A stretch of DNA of 64,000 nucleotides from Onishia niordana (GTDB lineage Bacteria; Pseudomonadota; Gammaproteobacteria; Pseudomonadales; Halomonadaceae): the NCBI RefSeq assembly GCF_004798965.1, contig NZ_SDSD01000001.1:372001-436000 (forward strand), given 5' to 3'. Of the stretch, positions 17,684-30,564 are shown one piece after another (within the stretch, counting starts at the first letter, position 1; each line of letters opens with the position of its first letter). The notes under the pieces are model-generated. The model saw only the letters and a program-made list of their open reading frames with translations, ran no database searches and was not told where the DNA came from. The position numbers and the translations under genes were made by a program.

Positions 17684-17817
17684 GGGCCATTCGCCATTAA
17701 AGAATCACCAAAACCGGCCTTGGTGTCCAAGCCCGGGACCATACGGCGTGCCATCGCCACCCACATGCAGCTTCTTCGAATAAACGGCGATTGCCTTAAA
17801 CTGCGCGACACTTAATT

Positions 17818-17835
17818 ATGACAATATTTGGTCAT
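17818..17835. promoter_or_regulatory. Candidate Lrp/AsnC-type operator upstream of doeA
   Basis: ATGAC and GTCAT flank the AT-rich core AATATTTG, 135 nt upstream of the doeA start. Short GC-containing arms around an AT-rich centre are typical of Lrp/AsnC sites, and doeX is in the doeA operon. No footprint data are available to me. Confidence 0.4.
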
Positions 17836-17958
17836 TGACCTAGTGCTGATACTAGCACCGGCGTCGAGCCCTCCGTCAAAGGCTTTATGGTCTTTTCTCG
17901 CCGACTATTAAAAGTACCCTCTCCTCTCACCAGAACTATCCCAAGGGAGCCTACTGCC

Positions 17959-18927
17959 ATGCAGATCCTGATTCACGCAGCCGATGCCAAGCAGTGGCAA
18001 ACTGCCATCGCCAGTGCCCTGCCAACGGCCAAGGTGATGACCAGCGACGCCGCCTTGGAAGACCGTCAGAACGCCGACTACCTTGTCGTCTGGCAGCCAC
18101 CCAGCTGGCTTTTCGAGGAGCAGACGGGGCTCAAGGGCATCATCAACCTTGGCGCAGGCGTCGACTCCCTGCTCAACAACCCTTCCCTTCCGGCGGGAAT
18201 CCCTATCGTCAAGCTGCGAGATGCCGGTATGGCCGGCCCTATGATCGACTATGTTCGTTACGGCGTGCTGCACTTCCAGCGAGACTTTGACTGCTACGCT
18301 CGCCAGCAGAGACGGTTCCAATGGCAGGAGCAGCCGCTGACACCCAAGGCGGAGTGGGGCATTGGCGTACTGGGGCTCGGCGCTATCGGCGCACGCGTGG
18401 CGCAAGCACTGTCAGACGATGGTTTCCCCGTCCACGGCTGGAGCCGCAGCTCCAAGACATTGGACGGCGTCACGTGCCATCACGGCGAGGCAGGGCTCAC
18501 CGCGCTGCTCGGCCAGGTCAAGAGCCTGGTGACACTGTTGCCAAATACACAGGCAACCCGACAGATCATCAATGCAGAGACACTGGCGGCGCTACCCGAC
18601 GGCGCCAGCCTGATCAATCCCGGACGCGGCAGCTTGATCGATGAAGTCGCGTTACTTGAGGCGCTGGGGCCAACCGGAGGCGAAGAGAGTGACGACAAGA
18701 CAAACGGCGAAGGCGTAGGGCGGCTGCGTGGGGCGGTGCTGGACGCGTTTGACACCGAACCACTGCCTGCAGACAACCCGCTTTGGGGGCACCCGCGAGT
18801 ATTGATCACACCGCACATGGCCGCCCCCACGCCCCGCGATGCCGCCCTTGATCAGGTCATCGAGACCTTGAAAGCGTGGCAGGCTGGCGAACACGTACCC
18901 AGTGTCGACCCCGCCGCCGGATACTAA
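17959..18927 (+). CDS. ghrA: D-2-hydroxyacid dehydrogenase, GhrA-like glyoxylate/hydroxypyruvate reductase
   Basis: 322 residues from the ATG at 17959 (AAGGGAG upstream). NAD(P)-binding motif GVLGLGAIGARVA, catalytic arginine in LINPGRGSLID, glutamate in DAFDTEPLP and histidine in ITPHMAAPT, the complete triad of the family. WQPPSWLFEE and NLGAGVDSLL are typical of GhrA. It reduces glyoxylate or hydroxypyruvate in the cytoplasm. An insertion rich in D, E and G (GGEESDDKTNGEG) sits between the arginine and glutamate motifs. It is divergent from doeA and may simply be a neighbour of the ectoine genes. Confidence 0.85.
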   Translation: MQILIHAADAKQWQTAIASALPTAKVMTSDAALEDRQNADYLVVWQPPSWLFEEQTGLKGIINLGAGVDSLLNNPSLPAGIPIVKLRDAGMAGPMIDYVRYGVLHFQRDFDCYARQQRRFQWQEQPLTPKAEWGIGVLGLGAIGARVAQALSDDGFPVHGWSRSSKTLDGVTCHHGEAGLTALLGQVKSLVTLLPNTQATRQIINAETLAALPDGASLINPGRGSLIDEVALLEALGPTGGEESDDKTNGEGVGRLRGAVLDAFDTEPLPADNPLWGHPRVLITPHMAAPTPRDAALDQVIETLKAWQAGEHVPSVDPAAGY

Positions 18928-18969
18928 CGTCACTGAACAGCCATCCGCGGCGCGCTTCAGCCTCACATG

Positions 18970-19023
18970 CATCGAGAAAAGAAGCAGCATCGAGAAAAGA
19001 AGCAGCATCGAGAAAAGAAGCAA
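18970..19023. repeat. 18-bp tandem repeat, three copies
   Basis: CATCGAGAAAAGAAGCAG is repeated three times without gaps; the last copy ends in A instead of G. It lies between the ghrA-like gene and tetR. It looks like a slipped-strand minisatellite. Confidence 0.9.
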
Positions 19024-19105
19024 CAACGAGTGAGGAAACACCAGACAGGTGCTCTTGATTGCCCGCCAAACGGCACAGGCCTGAAAGGGCATGACGGCTT
19101 GAGGC

Positions 19106-19690
19106 TCAGTGCAGCACCCGGTCAAATAGGACGGCCTCGAAGTGCTCCATCGGCGTCACCGACTTGAGGGTCTTCGCCCGCAACAAGGCCCCCTGCCAGC
19201 CACTCAGGATAAAACTCGCCAGGGCCTCGGTATCGGCATCCGGGGCGATCTCCCCTAAAGCACGGGCATCCTCCAGACAGCGCGTGAAGCGTCGTTCCCA
19301 CTCGCGCAGGATGCCGTCCAGCCGCTCGCGAAACTGGGCGTTGCGCGCCGACAGTTCCTGGCCGAGATTACCGATCAAACAACCCCGGCTGTGATCACAG
19401 CCGGCCATCTCGTCACGGCCGGCGGCAAAGAAGCGTAGCAGACGGTCCAATGGAAAACCGTCATCTTCAAGCAATGCGTCGAGGCGCTGCTCATAGGCCT
19501 GGGCGAAGGCTTCGATCACGGCCAGCCCGAAATCCTCCTTGCTGGCGAAATAGTGATAGAAGGACCCCTTGGGCACCGCTGATGCCTTAAGGACGGCATT
19601 GATGCCGGTGGCATGGTAGCCCTGCTCGGCAATCAGCTCGGCGCCGACCTGAATCAAGGTGTCGCGGGTGGAGGCATGCTTGGTGGTCAT
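19106..19690 (-). CDS. TetR/AcrR-family regulator
   Basis: 194 residues from the ATG at 19690 (an ATG five codons earlier is equally open; neither has a strong ribosome-binding site). The DNA-binding helix-turn-helix is at about residues 8-50: TLIQVGAELIAEQGYHATGI then VPKGSFYHYFASKEDFG. The C-terminal half contains CDHSRGCLIGNLGQELS, a pattern found in the NemR/AcuR-like group that responds to electrophiles. The target gene is unclear; the nearest gene on the same strand is the PfpI-like one 282 nt upstream. Family firm, ligand unknown. Confidence 0.85.
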   Translation of the reverse strand: MTTKHASTRDTLIQVGAELIAEQGYHATGINAVLKASAVPKGSFYHYFASKEDFGLAVIEAFAQAYEQRLDALLEDDGFPLDRLLRFFAAGRDEMAGCDHSRGCLIGNLGQELSARNAQFRERLDGILREWERRFTRCLEDARALGEIAPDADTEALASFILSGWQGALLRAKTLKSVTPMEHFEAVLFDRVLH

Positions 19691-19865
19691 CGACGGGACC
19701 ATCATAAAAGGGGTGAAACATCAGAAGCAGGCAGCCTTGAAAGGCTGATGAACACTATCATACGCAAGGCACCGGGGAGTGCGAAGCAACGGCGAGGTGC
19801 ACCGGCAAGACCTGACACTTGATCAGAAAAGTGGCGATGATGACGGGCTCAATGCTCAAGGTACC

Positions 19866-19893
19866 GGGTCAGACACCTCGCGGCGCCTGACCC
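19866..19893. repeat. REP-like inverted repeat
   Basis: GGGTCAG and CTGACCC flank a 14-nt centre containing GGCGCC. Imperfect palindromes built on GGGTCAGACACC occur in many proteobacterial genomes as scattered extragenic repeats. It lies alone in the 281-nt spacer between tetR and the pfpI-like gene, where I see nothing else. Confidence 0.45.
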
Positions 19894-19971
19894 TAATCAG
19901 CGGGCATGCTCCTCTCAAGGTATGGTCATGACCGACTGTTTTTGCACTTGTTGTTACCCTTGCGCTTATTG

Positions 19972-20529
19972 TTACAAGAGGGCATTAAACTGTTTGAGCC
20001 ATTCCGGGTGCGCGGGCCAGGCGGGTGCGGTCACCAGCTTGCCGCAGGTAATGGCATCGGTCACCGCGATATCGGCGAAGTCACCACCGGCCAGGTGAAC
20101 CTCGGGTGCACATGCCGGATAAGCGGAGACACGGCGCTTGTCCAGGGATACCGCGGCCGCCAACAGCTGCGCCCCGTGGCAGATTGCTGCGACCGGCTTA
20201 TCGGTATCGAAGAAGTGACGCACGATATCAAGTACCCGCTCATCGAGGCGCAGATACTCGGGCGCCCGACCACCGGGTACCACCAGGCCGTCGTAGTCGG
20301 CAAGGTCGACCTCTGAGAAGGTCGCGTTGAGCGCAAAGTTATGCCCCGGCTTCTCGGTGTAGGTCTGGTCTCCCTCGAAATCGTGAATGGCCGTCTTGAC
20401 GCTATCGCCCTCACGCCTGTCCGGGCACACCGCATCCACCTGATGGCCCATGGCCTGCAAGGCCTGGAAGGGCACCATGATCTCGTAGTCCTCGACGAAG
20501 TCGCCGGCAATCAACAATAGCTTGGCCAT
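19972..20529 (-). CDS. DJ-1/PfpI-family protein
   Basis: 185 residues. Class I glutamine amidotransferase-like fold with the nucleophile elbow AAICHGAQ (C117, H118) and an acidic residue in the early loop DFVEDYE that activates the cysteine. [14 protein letters not shown] is the typical preceding strand. Members are glyoxalases, deglycases or chaperone-like proteins for stress-damaged molecules in the cytoplasm. The ATG follows AGAGGATGTTTCG. It stands as a single gene between tetR and a divergent DUF3108 gene. Confidence 0.88.
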   Translation of the reverse strand: MAKLLLIAGDFVEDYEIMVPFQALQAMGHQVDAVCPDRREGDSVKTAIHDFEGDQTYTEKPGHNFALNATFSEVDLADYDGLVVPGGRAPEYLRLDERVLDIVRHFFDTDKPVAAICHGAQLLAAAVSLDKRRVSAYPACAPEVHLAGGDFADIAVTDAITCGKLVTAPAWPAHPEWLKQFNALL

Positions 20530-20718
20530 CGAAACATCCTCTTGTCCATAAGTGACTGAGCATCACGACCTCGACGAATCGCGATGCCATAGCGGTTGCT
20601 CTAGCAGGTTAGCGCGCAATACCTGGCAACGATAGCCGTGGAACCTTTCCTCCTGCCACTTATCAGAAGCATGGTGATAGGCGTACCCCTTCGACACGCA
20701 GGCTCGGGAGCAATACCG

Positions 20719-21447
20719 ATGATACTTGCCTCACTCAGGCGCAAGCCACACCCGCCGGCCCTGCTGCCAAGCCTGGTCCTTGCCCTTATCACCACCTCTG
20801 CCATGCCCCTCAGCGCCTGGGCGGCCGATACGTCCTCATCGCCGCGCGCCTTCGACGCCACCTACCGACTGGAAATAGAGGGCTGGCCAGATGCGAACAT
20901 CAACCACACCCTCAAGCGCCGGGGTGATGCCTGGATAAGTGAAATGCGTGCGGCCGTGGCGGTGGCGAACGGCTGGGAGCGCAGTCGCTTCACGATCGAT
21001 GAGAACGGAGTGAATAGTAGTGACTACGAAAGCGGCTACTCGCTGCTAGGCATTGGTGAGGACTACCACATGGGCCAGGGCGAACTCGAGGCTTGGCCCG
21101 ACCGCCAGGCGGCACTATTCGAGCTGTCTCGACAAGCCAGCCAGGCCTCCTGCTGGCACCCCCAGGTGGCGCCATGCACCCTGACGTATACCAACTACAA
21201 GGGCGAGACAAAGCGCTATCACTACCGCCGCCTCGAGACCACCACCCTCGACCTGCCGGCCGGCAGCTTCCCGGCGGTTACCATTTCGCTTTGGCGTGGC
21301 GATCACCCCGGTCGCGACCTTCGACTGACCTTCACTCCTGAGGTACCGGGCCTACTGCTGGCGGCCGACTATTTCAAGGACGGTGAACGCACGAGCCGCC
21401 TGAGCCTGAGGCGCCTGCGATTTAACGACCTGGCCAAGGCAAACTAG
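20719..21447 (+). CDS. Exported DUF3108-domain protein
   Basis: 242 residues from the ATG at 20719 (GGGAG, 8 nt spacing). The N-terminus is a signal peptide (LLPSLVLALITTSAM...AWA), so the protein is periplasmic. The rest matches the DUF3108 pattern: FDATYRLEIEGWPDANINHTLKR at the start of the domain, then YNYKG-type and LDLPAGSFPAVTISLWR segments, ending with ADYFKDGER. The function of this beta-rich family is not known. There is no obvious operon partner; the following lysO-like gene is 224 nt away behind a heptanucleotide repeat. Confidence 0.8.
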   Translation: MILASLRRKPHPPALLPSLVLALITTSAMPLSAWAADTSSSPRAFDATYRLEIEGWPDANINHTLKRRGDAWISEMRAAVAVANGWERSRFTIDENGVNSSDYESGYSLLGIGEDYHMGQGELEAWPDRQAALFELSRQASQASCWHPQVAPCTLTYTNYKGETKRYHYRRLETTTLDLPAGSFPAVTISLWRGDHPGRDLRLTFTPEVPGLLLAADYFKDGERTSRLSLRRLRFNDLAKAN

Positions 21448-21483
21448 GGGGCCAACCAGGGCGCGACCAGCTCGGCACTGCCC

Positions 21484-21529
21484 GACGGCAGACGGCAGAC
21501 GGCAGACGGCAGACGGCAGACGGCAGACG
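21484..21529. repeat. 7-bp tandem repeat (GACGGCA), six and a half copies
   Basis: GACGGCA is repeated six times plus GACG, just after the DUF3108 gene. Heptanucleotide units outside a gene change length by slippage without frameshifting a protein; a regulatory effect on lysO downstream is possible but unproven. Confidence 0.92.
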
Positions 21530-21671
21530 AAGTAAGCGCATAAAGCAGCGCTCTTGGTCATGACGTTTGCTGATTCCCTATCAGTGAAAATCATTTCTCC
21601 TCATATAAGAGTCTCGTTAAAGTGGCGCCTTCCGGTCGCCGCGTCGGCGACCCCGCATGCATGGAGTTTCG

Positions 21672-22598
21672 ATGCTGTCCGGCCTGCTGATCGTTTTACT
21701 GCCCCTTATCCTCGGCTATCTGGTGCCGTTGACCCATAAAGGCCTGCTGGCGGGGGTGAATCGCGCCGTGAATGGTGCCATCTACATCATCCTGCTACTG
21801 ATGGGGATGGGCCTCGCCGGACTGGATAACTTGAGTGGACAGCTGTCGCGCCTGGGCGGTCAGACCCTGCTGCTGTTTCTGATCACCGCTGCCTGCAATC
21901 TACCCGCCTTATGGTGGCTGTCGCGGCGCAGTGCCCTGCATACAAGCGGCGCACCAGTCGTAAAGAACGCCCCGACCAGTAAGCTTGCTGCCATGGGCGG
22001 CTCACTGCTGCTGGTCACGGTGGTAGTGGCGGGCGTTTTGCTGGGCTTGATCGGCAAGGCGTTAGCCATAGAGGGCCTGCATAGCGGCGCCGAAACCTTG
22101 GCCGAGTGGGTGCTCTACCTGCTGCTGGCACTGATCGGCTGCCAGCTTCGCAACTCCGGTATGTCGCTACGCCAGATCTTGCTCAACCGTCACGGCCTGG
22201 CGATCGCCGCCACGGTAGTGGCGAGCTCGCTGGTCGCCGGTTTGATCGCCGCGCCTCTGATGTCGCTTGAATGGAATGAAGGACTGGCCATGGCCGCCGG
22301 CTTTGGCTGGTACTCGCTGTCCGGCATCCTGATCGGCGATCAGCTGGGTCCGCTGATGGGCGGTGTCGCCTTCTTCAACGATCTGGCAAGGGAATTGATG
22401 GCCTTTATTCTGATCCCCCTGGTGATTCATCGCGCCACGCCACTGGCCATCGGCTATGGAGGAGCCACCTCGATGGACTTCACCCTGCCGGTGATCCAGC
22501 AGCATGGCGGCGTGACCTGCGTGCCCATCGCCGTGGTCAGCGGCTTCATTCTCTCGCTGCTTTCCCCGCCGCTGATTCTCTTCCTGTTATCGCTCTAA
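21672..22598 (+). CDS. lysO: LysO-type lysine exporter (DUF340)
   Basis: 308 residues from the ATG at 21672 (GGAG, 5-6 nt spacing). Nearly all hydrophobic: about eight to nine membrane segments beginning MLSGLLIVLLPLILGYL. The second half contains GFGWYSLSGILIGDQLGP and GGATSMDFTLPVIQQ, the conserved LysO signature with acidic residues inside the membrane. In E. coli the homologue exports lysine and the toxic analogue thialysine. It is the only gene between two repeats and has no operon partner. Confidence 0.88.
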   Translation: MLSGLLIVLLPLILGYLVPLTHKGLLAGVNRAVNGAIYIILLLMGMGLAGLDNLSGQLSRLGGQTLLLFLITAACNLPALWWLSRRSALHTSGAPVVKNAPTSKLAAMGGSLLLVTVVVAGVLLGLIGKALAIEGLHSGAETLAEWVLYLLLALIGCQLRNSGMSLRQILLNRHGLAIAATVVASSLVAGLIAAPLMSLEWNEGLAMAAGFGWYSLSGILIGDQLGPLMGGVAFFNDLARELMAFILIPLVIHRATPLAIGYGGATSMDFTLPVIQQHGGVTCVPIAVVSGFILSLLSPPLILFLLSL

Positions 22599-22731
22599 TC
22601 TAACCTTCCTTAGACTATTTTCTGCCTGAGCCGGGCCAGCGAGGCCCGGATGGAAAACCAAGACCAAAGTATAAGCACCCAAAGTCTAGGTTGATGGCAG
22701 CAGGTGCCACGGCTAGTGTTCATTCACCACT

Positions 22732-22751
22732 TAACTTAAACGATTAAGTTA
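22732..22751. promoter_or_regulatory. LacI-family operator before the alpha-glucoside operon
   Basis: TAACTTAA and TTAAGTTA form a perfect 8-bp inverted repeat around ACGA, with the central CG usual for LacI/GalR-family operators. It lies 80 nt upstream of the first binding-protein gene. A related sequence precedes the lacI gene at 37077-37096. Confidence 0.75.
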
Positions 22752-22831
22752 GACCTGATGCTTCAACCGGCCTTGATACTCACCAAGGGTCGTTCGCCCA
22801 CCCACAACAAGAACACGACGAGGAATGCCTG

Positions 22832-24100
<1,269 letters not shown>

Positions 24101-24112
24101 CCGGAGGTCATC

Positions 24113-25926
<1,814 letters not shown>

Positions 25927-25931
25927 GCCTC

Positions 25932-27581
25932 ATGTCATCGATGGACTCCAAGATGCAAGACTCAACCTTCTGGTGGCGCGGTGGCGTCATCTACCAGATC
26001 TATCCGCGCAGCTTCCTGGACAGCAACGGCGATGGCATCGGCGACCTGCCGGGCATCACCGAGAAACTCGACTACGTGGCGAGCCTCAATGTCGATGGCA
26101 TCTGGCTGTCACCCTTCTTCACTTCACCGATGCTCGACTTCGGCTACGACATCAGCGACTACCGCGACGTCGACCCGATGTTCGGCACCCTCGATGACTT
26201 CAAGGCGCTGCTCGAACGTGCCCACGCCCTGGGCCTGAAGGTGATGATCGATCAGGTGATCAGCCACACCTCGGATCAGCATCCCTGGTTCCAGGAGAGC
26301 CGTGCCGATCGCACCAACGATAAGGCCGACTGGTTCGTGTGGGCCGATCCCAAACCCGATGGCACGCCACCCAATAACTGGCTGTCGATCTTCGGTGGCT
26401 CGGCCTGGACCTTCGACTCGCGCCGTCGCCAGTACTACCTGCACAACTTCCTGGAAAGTCAGCCGGACGTGAACTTCCACAATCCGCAGGCAAGAAAAGC
26501 CCAGCTCGACAACATGCGCTTCTGGCTCGAGCTCGGCGTCGATGGCTTCCGTCTCGACACTGTCAACTTCTACTTTCACGACCTTGAGCTTCGTGACAAC
26601 CCGCCGGTGCCGGCGGGCGAGGCCAAGACCCTGGGGGCGCCGGACACCAACCCCTATACCTGGCAACGTCACGTCTATGACCTCAGCCGTCCGGAAAACC
26701 TGGATTTCCTCAAGGAACTGCGTGCCCTGATGGACGAGTTCCCCGGCACTACCACGGTCGGTGAGATCGGCGACGATAACCCGCTCGAGCGCATGGCCGA
26801 GTACACCGCCGGCGGCGACAAGCTGCATATGGCTTACGGCTTCGACCTGCTCAACGACCCGCACTCGCCCGCCTACATCCGTGAGGTGATCGAACGCTTC
26901 CAGCGCCTGGCGGGCGATGCCTGGCCCTGCTGGGCGCTGTCCAATCACGATGTGGTGCGCAGCGCGACCCGCTGGGGCGCCGAGGAAGACCCCGTCGCCT
27001 ACCCCAAGGTGGCGCTGGCCATGGTGCTGTCGCTGCGCGGCAGCGTCTGTCTCTACCAGGGCGAGGAGTTGGGCCTGCCAGAGGCCGATGTGCCCTTCGA
27101 ACGCATCCAGGACCCCTATGGCAAGGTGCTGTGGCCGGAATTCAAGGGCCGGGACGGTTGTCGCACGCCGATGCCCTGGCGCAATGCCCCCCAAGGCGCT
27201 TTCTCTACCGTCGAGCCCTGGCTACCGGTCGAGCCCCGCCATTTGCCGCTCGCCGTAGAGAACCAACAGGACGAGGCCCGCTCGGTGCTCAACGCCACCC
27301 GTACCCTGCTGGCCTTCCGCCGCGACCACCCGGCGCTGGTCGACGGCGAGCTCAGCCTGGTCGACGTCGGCGAGAACCTGCTCGGTTTCATCCGCGAGGC
27401 AGATGGAGAGAAAGGCGGCGAGGCGCTGCTGTGCGTTTTCAACCTTGGCGGCGAGACCCTGAGCACGACGCTGCCGCGGTCCGGTACTCCACTCCAGGGC
27501 CACGGCTTCGCCTCGGCGCTCGACGGCGACACCCTGACGTTGCCCGCTTACCAGGCTGCCTACCTCAAGCTCGACCGTTAA
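25932..27581 (+). CDS. aglA: GH13 alpha-glucosidase 1 (HaG-like)
   Basis: 549 residues, no signal peptide, so cytoplasmic. GH13 subfamily 23-like: nucleophile D209 in [10 protein letters not shown], acid/base E278 in [11 protein letters not shown] and transition-state D340 in LSNHDVV. The spacings (69 and 62 residues) equal those I remember for the Halomonas sp. H11 alpha-glucosidase (D202, E271, D333), and the sequence is very similar throughout. That enzyme hydrolyses maltose, sucrose and related alpha-glucosides and transfers glucose to small alcohols. It starts 5 nt after the permease, so imported sugar is cut at once. Most likely the ancestral hydrolase of the four in this locus. Confidence 0.93.
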   Translation: MSSMDSKMQDSTFWWRGGVIYQIYPRSFLDSNGDGIGDLPGITEKLDYVASLNVDGIWLSPFFTSPMLDFGYDISDYRDVDPMFGTLDDFKALLERAHALGLKVMIDQVISHTSDQHPWFQESRADRTNDKADWFVWADPKPDGTPPNNWLSIFGGSAWTFDSRRRQYYLHNFLESQPDVNFHNPQARKAQLDNMRFWLELGVDGFRLDTVNFYFHDLELRDNPPVPAGEAKTLGAPDTNPYTWQRHVYDLSRPENLDFLKELRALMDEFPGTTTVGEIGDDNPLERMAEYTAGGDKLHMAYGFDLLNDPHSPAYIREVIERFQRLAGDAWPCWALSNHDVVRSATRWGAEEDPVAYPKVALAMVLSLRGSVCLYQGEELGLPEADVPFERIQDPYGKVLWPEFKGRDGCRTPMPWRNAPQGAFSTVEPWLPVEPRHLPLAVENQQDEARSVLNATRTLLAFRRDHPALVDGELSLVDVGENLLGFIREADGEKGGEALLCVFNLGGETLSTTLPRSGTPLQGHGFASALDGDTLTLPAYQAAYLKLDR

Positions 27582-27595
27582 CCACCTACAAGAAG

Positions 27596-27614
27596 GCCGG
27601 CCCGAGAGGCCGGC
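27596..27614 (+). other. Intercistronic stem-loop before the ATPase gene
   Basis: GCCGGCC and GGCCGGC around CGAGA, followed directly by the AAGGAG ribosome-binding site. No T-run, so not an intrinsic terminator. Confidence 0.5.
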
Positions 27615-27627
27615 AAGGAGTCGTAAG

Positions 27628-28734
<1,107 letters not shown>

Positions 28735-28763
28735 ACGCCCCTCCCCACCACCATCCGTACCAC

Positions 28764-28787
28764 CGACGGGAGCCCCGGCTCCCGTCG
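28764..28787 (+). other. Intercistronic 11-bp stem-loop
   Basis: CGACGGGAGCC pairs with GGCTCCCGTCG around CC, 12 nt before the start of GH13 gene 2. No T-run follows; the next ribosome-binding site does. Confidence 0.6.
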
Positions 28788-28799
28788 CCAGGAGCCCCT

Positions 28800-30470
28800 A
28801 TGACATTCTCTCGCTCCCCTCAGGGTGACGATCACGACTGGTGGCGAGGCGCGGTGATCTACCAAGTCTACCCGCGCAGCTTCCAGGACACCGACGGCGA
28901 TGGCATCGGCGATCTGCAGGGCGTGATCGACAAGCTCGACTACATCGCCTCGCTGAATGTCGACGCCATCTGGCTATCGCCCTTCTTCACCTCGCCGATG
29001 AAGGACTTCGGCTACGACGTCAGCGACTACCGGGGCGTCGACCCGATGTTCGGCACCCTCGAGGACTTCGACCGTCTGGTGGAGGCCGCCCATGCTCGCG
29101 GCCTCAGGGTCACCATCGACCAGGTGCTCTCGCACTCCTCAGACCAGCATGCCTGGTTCCAGGAAAGCCGACAGAGCCGCGACAATCCCAAGGCCGACTG
29201 GTACGTGTGGGCCGACCCCAAGCCCGACGGCGCCCCGCCCACCAACTGGCAGGCGATCTTCGGCGGCTCCGCCTGGCAGTGGGACACCCGCCGCTGCCAG
29301 TACTACCTGCACAACTTCCTGGTCGAGCAGCCAGATCTGAACTTCCGCAATTCGGAGGTGGTCGAGGCCATCCTCGGCGAGGTGCGTTTCTGGCTCGAGC
29401 GCGGCGTCGACGGCTTCCGCCTGGATGCGGTCAACTTCTGCACCCACGGCGAGCTCAAGGACAATCCGCCGAGAGGGGACATCCAGGAAGGCTTTATCGG
29501 CGTGCGCCCCGACAATCCCTACGGCTACCAGCGCCACCTCTATGACAAGACCCAGCCGGAGAACCTGGCCTTCCTCGAGCGGCTGCGCGCGCTGCTCGAC
29601 GAATACCCCGGTACCACCAGTGTCGGCGAGGTCGGCGACGATGACTCCCTGGGCGTGATGGCCGAGTACACCCAGGGCGGTAACCGCCTGCACATGTGCT
29701 ACTCCTTCAACCTCTTGACCGACAAGGCCGCGCCTGCCGACCTGCTGGCGCCGCTGACCGAGATGGAGGCGCGCATCGGCGACGGCTGGCCGTGCTGGGC
29801 ACTTGGCAACCACGACGTCACCCGACTGGCCAGCCGTTGGGGTGCCGAGGGCGATGCCGCCAGGCTGCGCCTGTATCTGGCCTTCCTGCTCACCCAGCGC
29901 GGCAGCATCTGCCTCTATCAGGGCGAGGAGCTGGGCCTGACCGAGACCGAGCTTACCTTCGAGCAGCTGGTCGACCCCGCCGGCATCACCTTCTGGCCGT
30001 CCTACAAGGGCCGCGACGGCTGCCGCACCCCCATGCCCTGGCAGGCCGATGCCCACCACGGCGGCTTCTCCACGGGAACCCCCTGGCTGCCGGTGCCCCG
30101 CGAGCATCTGGGCCTGGCCGTGGACCAGCAGGACGCCGATCCGGACTCGCTGCTCAACGCCACTCGCGCCTTCCTGGCCTTCCGCCGCACCCAGCCGACA
30201 CTGGTCAAGGGCGAGGTCCACTATCACCCGCTGCGTGACGACGTCATCTGTCTCGAACGCCATCATCGGGGCGAACGCCTGCTGGTGGCACTGAACTTCA
30301 CCGATGAGCCCCGTGAGCTGAACGCCCCTCAGGACGCCCGCCCCCTCGACGACGCACCGGCGATGGTCAACGGCGCCTGGCAGGCTGGCCGACTCACGCT
30401 TCCGCCTTTCGGCATCGCCATCGCCCGCTGTCCTGACGACCACCCGGGCCAAGCGAGCTGGCATCCCTGA
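28800..30470 (+). CDS. GH13 alpha-glucosidase 2
   Basis: 556 residues, cytoplasmic. Catalytic residues D209 (GFRLDAVNF), E277 (TSVGEVGDDD) and D339 (LGNHDVT) are present, so it should be active. It differs from GH13 enzyme 1 after the nucleophile: FCTHGELKDNPPRGD replaces the FYFHD segment, and the loop to about residue 245 is changed. That loop helps shape the +1 subsite, so its substrate or linkage preference probably differs. Lies between the ATPase gene and binding protein 2, with stem-loops on both sides. Could be an oligo-1,6-glucosidase or trehalose-directed hydrolase; sequence alone does not decide. Confidence 0.9.
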   Translation: MTFSRSPQGDDHDWWRGAVIYQVYPRSFQDTDGDGIGDLQGVIDKLDYIASLNVDAIWLSPFFTSPMKDFGYDVSDYRGVDPMFGTLEDFDRLVEAAHARGLRVTIDQVLSHSSDQHAWFQESRQSRDNPKADWYVWADPKPDGAPPTNWQAIFGGSAWQWDTRRCQYYLHNFLVEQPDLNFRNSEVVEAILGEVRFWLERGVDGFRLDAVNFCTHGELKDNPPRGDIQEGFIGVRPDNPYGYQRHLYDKTQPENLAFLERLRALLDEYPGTTSVGEVGDDDSLGVMAEYTQGGNRLHMCYSFNLLTDKAAPADLLAPLTEMEARIGDGWPCWALGNHDVTRLASRWGAEGDAARLRLYLAFLLTQRGSICLYQGEELGLTETELTFEQLVDPAGITFWPSYKGRDGCRTPMPWQADAHHGGFSTGTPWLPVPREHLGLAVDQQDADPDSLLNATRAFLAFRRTQPTLVKGEVHYHPLRDDVICLERHHRGERLLVALNFTDEPRELNAPQDARPLDDAPAMVNGAWQAGRLTLPPFGIAIARCPDDHPGQASWHP

Positions 30471-30494
30471 GCCCGAGGGTCGGGCAGGCAGGGA

Positions 30495-30520
30495 GCGGGA
30501 GATCATCTCCGGCCTCCCGC
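30495..30520 (+). other. Intercistronic stem-loop before binding protein 2
   Basis: GCGGGAG and CTCCCGC flank a 12-nt loop, 45 nt before the next start. No T-run. Confidence 0.5.
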
Positions 30521-30564
30521 GCCATACAACGACAACACTAACGGCAACACCAGGAGTCCACTCC

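Noticed and set aside
19906..20316. Plus-strand frame opposite the PfpI-like gene
   Set aside because: The minus-strand gene has the AAICHGAQ catalytic elbow and correct length; the opposite frame has no features.
21484..21529. Possible CRISPR-like array
   Set aside because: Units are 7 bp and directly adjacent with no spacers; it is a simple tandem repeat.
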